DNA from: Seiridium cupressi | Taxonomy: Eukaryota; Ascomycota; Sordariomycetes; Amphisphaeriales; Sporocadaceae | DNA: 64,000 nt | Reading direction: 5' to 3' | NCBI GenBank assembly: GCA_036674765.1 | Contig: JARVKI010000101.1 | Coordinates: forward strand, 62,001-126,000 | Part shown: piece by piece, positions 59,489 through 64,000 of the stretch | How the letters are laid out: each line of letters begins with the position of its first letter | Numbering within the stretch: the first letter of the stretch is position 1 | Made by a program: the position numbers and the translations under genes | Notes under the pieces: model-generated | What the model saw: only the letters and a program-made list of their open reading frames with translations | Database searches by the model: none | What the model was told of the DNA's origin: nothing

Positions 59489-61312
59489 TCAATCGTCTGG
59501 GTAGTCGTCCAAGATATTGCTCCCAAACTTGTTCTCCCCGGCATTCCAGCGCTTGAAGTATCGGCCCGCCATGTCAATCAACGTACCAAATGGAGGCTCG
59601 TGGAGAATTTCGATGTTTTCCTCCGCCACATATCGAGTGCTCTTGTCGTCAGCCCTGGTTGTTTATTAGCATGTGAGCTCTAGAGCATGTGGATGTTCGA
59701 CTGACACAATGTGGTAAAAGGGCTGGTCGCGCCCTCTGGGCAAATCATCGACGCGCATCTGACTGATCCAGCGTCGGGTTGCGGCACATTGTACATCCCA
59801 GCCAATAATGAATCCGTCATATTGATAGCGTCTGTGCCTGAAATAATGGCCGATCTTGTATTGCACGCTAGGATTCGCGGCATCGCGGGGTTTGGCAGTC
59901 CTTTCCGCCATGTCTTCAACACGAGATGCCGTAAGCATATCCATGAGAACGCGATGCTCACGTTCGACTTCAAATAGTGGTGGGATGAGATCCACTAGAG
60001 GGATATCTTCGGGAGCATGAGCTTGGAAGTGCTGGACAAGATAGGGAATGAATTGCCGCCGTCGAGTGAAGGCCGCACGGTCATCAGAATCGCCGAGCAC
60101 GACCATGACCCATAGCATGCTGTACCAAGCTGCCTCTAGGTCTGGAAAGACCGGGTCGTTGACAGCGCGGTGGCGGGCTTCCTCGACTGAGACCATGATG
60201 TTTCGTCCCGTACGGATTGTCATCTCGATGACCGACGCGGGCCCGTAGTTCCGCTGCTCTTCCCGAGAGATTCCAATTTGGGACAGTCGAAGTCGCAATT
60301 GATCTACGGGTACCTCTTCACTAGATCGCCACGGGTCCATATACATGTACTCCTGCTCGGCATCCAACGAACTTTCCCGGTCTCGAGCTACCCCGTCAAG
60401 AGTGATTCCTCGAGGGGCTTCGATTACGGTGTAGACGTGTTGTGGGTAATTGGATGGCATTGCATTAATGCCAAGTCTTTGAGCGACGGCGCAATATATC
60501 GCGGTCGACTGAAGCGGGAGCGACGACTGCTCTGTGAATGCTGTGCTCAAGAAATTGTTTTTCAGCGCATGGTATTCAGTCTCGACCGACATGCCCAGCA
60601 GGTTCTCGGATCGAAGAAACTCGGCTGTCATGATCGCTTTTTGTCTCACTGGCATTCCATCAAAATCTTGCTGGGAAGACCGGATTCTCTGCGCAATGCC
60701 GTCCAGTTCGCTGGATAGGTCCCCGGCCTCAAAGCGCGATTCTGGAAACACGAACAGTTCGTATGCTCCGAGGGCCTCTTCCAACTTGATTTCGTCTCCT
60801 CGAGCCAGCCGCATCCAGGTATCCACAGCGCCTGCACGGCGTATCTGCCCAAGGATCGCATTGGCGTAGTATCTGCGCGCCAGTACATCCGGGGCCGAGT
60901 CTGGGGTTTCCGTTTTTAATCTTGTGAGAAAGTCCGTCACATCGAGTCCGTGAGCAGCTATCTGCTCGATCCGCTGGTATCGGCATCGTTGCGTTGAAAG
61001 CATCTCACCAAAGAGAGCTAGCATATTGCGATCGGTTCGGGTGCGCTCGTTGAACAATTGCCGCCAGTCCGTCTGCGTCGGAGGCAGCGATAACTTCTCG
61101 GTCAACCCATGTCTCGCATGCCACCCGTTCCATGTCTCGACGCAGTGTCTTCTCCATATCAGCGGCGAGGTGGCAACCTTGTCGGCATGTTTACATGTGT
61201 TGGCAAAGGCGATTGTGTCGGCTGGACCGAGGTGTCGAACAATTGCCTCGAGGAGTTCGTCGGGGAGGCGCAGGAGGCCTGGTTTGGTAGAGTTCGGCAC
61301 GACGTGATGCAT
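59489..61312 (-). CDS. F-box protein with transglutaminase-like and YccV-like domains, two exons, 590 aa
   Basis: Exons 61312-59706 and 59654-59489 join in phase across a 51 bp intron. An F-box occupies residues ~11-55 (LRLPDELLEAIVRHLGPADTI, SPLIWRRHC), implying recruitment to an SCF ubiquitin ligase. The middle (~150-400) matches the SirB1/transglutaminase-like region found in such fungal proteins (SLPLQSTAIYCAVAQRLGI, YPQHVYTVIEAP, YMDPWRSSEEV). The C-terminus from ~480 is a YccV-like (hemimethylated-DNA-binding type) domain: YKIGHYFRHRRYQYDGFIIGWD, PFYHIVADD, then in exon 2 STRYVAEENIEIL and GRYFKRW. The ending NILDDYPDD is typical. The substrate is unknown. Confidence 0.9.
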
Positions 61313-63364
61313 GTTCGATAGTCAGCACATCTCTCGACAATATAGGACATTAAAATGAACCGCGACCGACGTTGAGCTCGTCGACTCTGAGGATCCCTAA
61401 GCCTAAGGCCTTCCAGGTAGAGGCACGTCATCACTAATCAATCAGTGGAGGGGCAGAATCTCGTGCTAGGACTACAATGTAGGTGCTGGGGTACATTGTA
61501 GGTGACAAGCTTGTGTGGGGGCAACTCGTTCATCGCTAGCCGTTATGCCCGTTAGCGCTAATACACCGCGCAGCCGGTAAACAAATGCTGGATGAGCTCG
61601 ACAACGACCATGCTGGCGGTGACGGGTTTCAATTCGAGAATTTGCATCGGTTAATTCTAAACTAAAACTTCAGCCAATTAATTGTGTAACTCTTGACTCT
61701 TTTTGAACTTCGTTGTGGCTCGAAGAGATTGGGTTCTGGATTTCTCCCAGGGTCAATGGTGCAACGCCGACCTGGATACGTTACCGTAGACATACAGCAA
61801 AATTCACACCCTAAGCGCATACTAAGAATAGGAGCAGTCTCTTCATTTCTGCTCGTAATGGGAAGACACCTTACTTAGTCCATGGCTATTGACACTATAG
61901 GCCTTCGCGAACAGCCCAGCTGGTGATCGTACCATTGGAACACACCCCTGAACCGGGCTACTAAATTTAGAGTAGACGAATTGACCACTTGCAGGTTCTC
62001 TGGCCTTATTAGCCTAGACATCAACTAATGCACGGCGTGGCCAGTAATGGTAAACACGACAATAAAACCTGATCCTTGAGTATAAGTAACCCAGAGAATG
62101 GTTTGCCCGGAGAAAAGTCAGTGGAGATCGCAAGAGCATCCATCGAGCAATTAGGGTTGAGATTAATCGGCATGGCATTTGCTACTTTCAAGTATCCTCG
62201 TTGGGTAACAATGACTACCAGGGGTTGGTCGGTATAGATCTGTGAAGTTTGGCCGTTCGTTCACGATACGATGATATTAACACCAGATGAAAAGGATCTG
62301 TAGCCAGGCATCATAATAACAAATTCTAGTAACTGAAACGGCGCCAACACTTGCGCCATCCATGCTTTATGGCAACGTTTGTCTTCTGCCCGGCGATGTT
62401 TTCGAATCCACCTCTATCAACACCAGCCTGATATTAGTATCGAAGTCTTGGATTGATCAATAAGCTTCATTCTAACAGCCGCCGGAGTTGATTGATAAGC
62501 TTGTAGCCCGTTGGATTGTCAATCGCCGACAGCAGGTGGGTACCCAACATTACATGTTCCTATAGGATTGGCCCGCCGAAATCTGACCCTTGTATGATCT
62601 GGGAACGATCCAACCCCTGCTTGAAGTTCTGTCCGTGTTGATATGGTACTTACCGTTCGAATGGTTTGGTTGTTCGACAATTGATCGCAGACTGAAGTAC
62701 CGAGGTCAAGCAGGGCCAAGGCTCCCTGTCCAGTCACCTCATGGTCTTGCGTGACGATTTGCAGCACACTGACACAAGGATCAGTCATGTTTAACCTGTT
62801 TCCCGAAGGTAACCACCATCGAGCATATACACATGGAGCAGGCTAATGAAGTCATGCTGTAATATTCTATTTACTGATATCCGGATTTGGTAGCTATTGC
62901 TGGGATGTAGACTAAGAATTAAGTAGCAATCGAGCAAAGCAATGAGTACAAGGCATGGCTTATTTGCCATTGTAACGTGGGGTATTTCTATGAAACTACA
63001 TCGGGCGAGTTGGTATTACGGCAATCCGTACGCCCAGGTAGCAAGATGTGGACAATTACACAATTCAGTGTACCCTTGTGTTCATGTACCACATGTGTAC
63101 GAGTATCCTTTTATGGTTTGTGGTACTGCGTCACATCCGGCATCCCCAACTTTAGGAGTTAACGTCGAACTTCCAGACTGAAGCTAGGATCAGGAGATTC
63201 TTTTCGGTGTTAATACACCTTATCTTCCCAGCTGTTTACTTTGAGTGGACTATCACATTTCAAATATGAAGACATCGAATTCCCATCGTCCAGCTATAAA
63301 TATTCACTTATACTCTTCTATACTTCATTCCGAAAGTAAACGCCGAGTCGTGTTAAAGTTGATA
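61313..63364. other. Long intergenic region, no gene seen
   Basis: About 2 kb holding the F-box gene promoter and otherwise nothing I can support. Short frames near 62942-63181 on the plus strand overlap in two frames and show no motifs. Confidence 0.5.
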
Positions 63365-64000
63365 ATGAGTAAATCTCCTCTGCCACCAGCTCCTCCAGCT
63401 AAGAGCCCCTTGGCTCGCTACCGCTTACTGTCGCCGACGGCATCAGTGCGCGCGTCCCTTATGCCTGGGTGGCATGAACTTCGGAGATGCATGGAGGGAT
63501 TACAGTGCGTTTTCCATTTTCATGCTGCTTCAACACCAAGTGTAATACTAATCATTCACTTACCACTGCAGTGGGTGCCTGCGACCAACAGACTACAGAG
63601 GGTATCCTGGACTTCTTCTATAATCAAGGCGGCAATTTTATCGACACGGCCGATAACTACCAGTAAGAGGAGTCTGAGAAGTGGATCGGGGAGTGGATGC
63701 AGAAGCGTGGCATCAGGGACCAGATTGTCATCGCCACCAAGTTCACCATCAACTTCCATGTCGGCAAGGGCGATGAAGAGATTATCGTAAACTTCAATAG
63801 TAATGGTTCAAAAAGCTTATACACTTCGGTTAATGCTAGCCCGAGTAAACTGCAGACTGATTATATCGATCTAACATAGTTTCCCATTACAGACTGCCGC
63901 CTTTCCCATATCTAACTTGTGAAATAGCTTTACGTCCATTGGTGGGACTTTTCCGTCTCGATTCCAGAGCTGATGCGAATCACTGAACCACCTTGTTACA
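63365..64000 (+). pseudogene. Decayed aldo/keto reductase (aryl-alcohol dehydrogenase type); 3' end outside window
   Basis: The N-terminus (PPAKSPLARYRLLSPTASVR) and the downstream blocks match fungal aryl-alcohol-dehydrogenase-like aldo/keto reductases: GILDFFYNQGGNFIDTADNY, WIGEWMQKRGIRDQIVIATK, LQTDYIDL and, across a former intron, LYVHWWDFSVSIPELM. Three lesions are visible. The LGGMNFGDAWRDY block near 63463 is read only after a frame change. A TAA interrupts the catalytic-tyrosine region at 63664-63666 directly after DTADNYQ. The intron before LYVHWW (acceptor at ~63927) has no GT donor near the expected site after TDYIDL, where the frame runs into TAG. One intact intron (donor ~63506, acceptor ~63570) is still visible. 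It is a pseudogene unless several sequencing errors coincide. Confidence 0.85.

Noticed and set aside
1..64000. CRISPR arrays, rRNA, intact transposons, viral genes
   Set aside because: No spaced direct repeats, rRNA-like tracts, transposase, integrase or reverse transcriptase motifs were seen on either strand.

Overview
This window is nuclear DNA from a filamentous ascomycete (Pezizomycotina, probably a sordariomycete). The genes carry 47-102 bp GT-AG introns, the transporters and regulators are fungus-specific types, and a complete quinate-utilisation (qut/qa) gene cluster is present. Nothing suggests bacterial, viral or organellar DNA. Coordinates of spliced genes were worked out by hand: splice sites were chosen so that exon phases close and family motifs run across the junctions. 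All gene functions rest on recognised motifs and family resemblance, since no search could be run.

Layout. 0-0.7 kb: remnant of an aldehyde dehydrogenase gene lacking its catalytic core. 1.3-6.9 kb (-): one four-exon gene for a large zinc-finger protein of about 1808 aa. 8.1-16.7 kb: transaldolase (+), NCS1 nucleobase permease (+), catalase (+) and a DHA1 drug-type MFS transporter (-). 17.6-22.0 kb: a compact island of three genes I cannot place: a SET-like ORF interrupted by one in-frame TAG, a 525-aa protein with an ASADSQ-type repeat, and a divergently transcribed 351-aa protein. 22.2-24.4 kb (-): an eight-exon uric acid/xanthine permease of the UapA/UapC type.

25.6-41.3 kb is the quinate cluster, in the order qutA(-) qutR(+) qutC(+) qutD(-) qutB(+) qutG(-) qutE(+). 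Quinate enters through QutD. QutB (quinate dehydrogenase), QutE (3-dehydroquinase) and QutC (3-dehydroshikimate dehydratase) convert it to protocatechuate. QutA activates the genes and QutR, a protein derived from the AROM enzyme, restrains QutA. Two perfect and two near-perfect copies of the known QutA/QA-1F operator GGRTAARYRYTTATCC lie in four of the intergenic regions, so that every gene of the cluster has one upstream, which supports a single regulon.

41.8-64 kb holds mostly conserved single genes: Jip5 WD-repeat protein (-), LaeA-like methyltransferase (-), GH18 chitinase (+), MARVEL-domain membrane protein (-), secreted glycerophosphodiester phosphodiesterase (+), cytochrome-b5-type sulfite oxidase (-), a many-exon fungal multi-pass membrane protein (+), an F-box/YccV-like protein (-), and at the right edge a decayed aldo/keto reductase. 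The stretches 48.9-50.8, 54.6-57.3 and 61.3-63.4 kb hold no gene I can support. No tRNA, rRNA, CRISPR array or intact transposon was seen.
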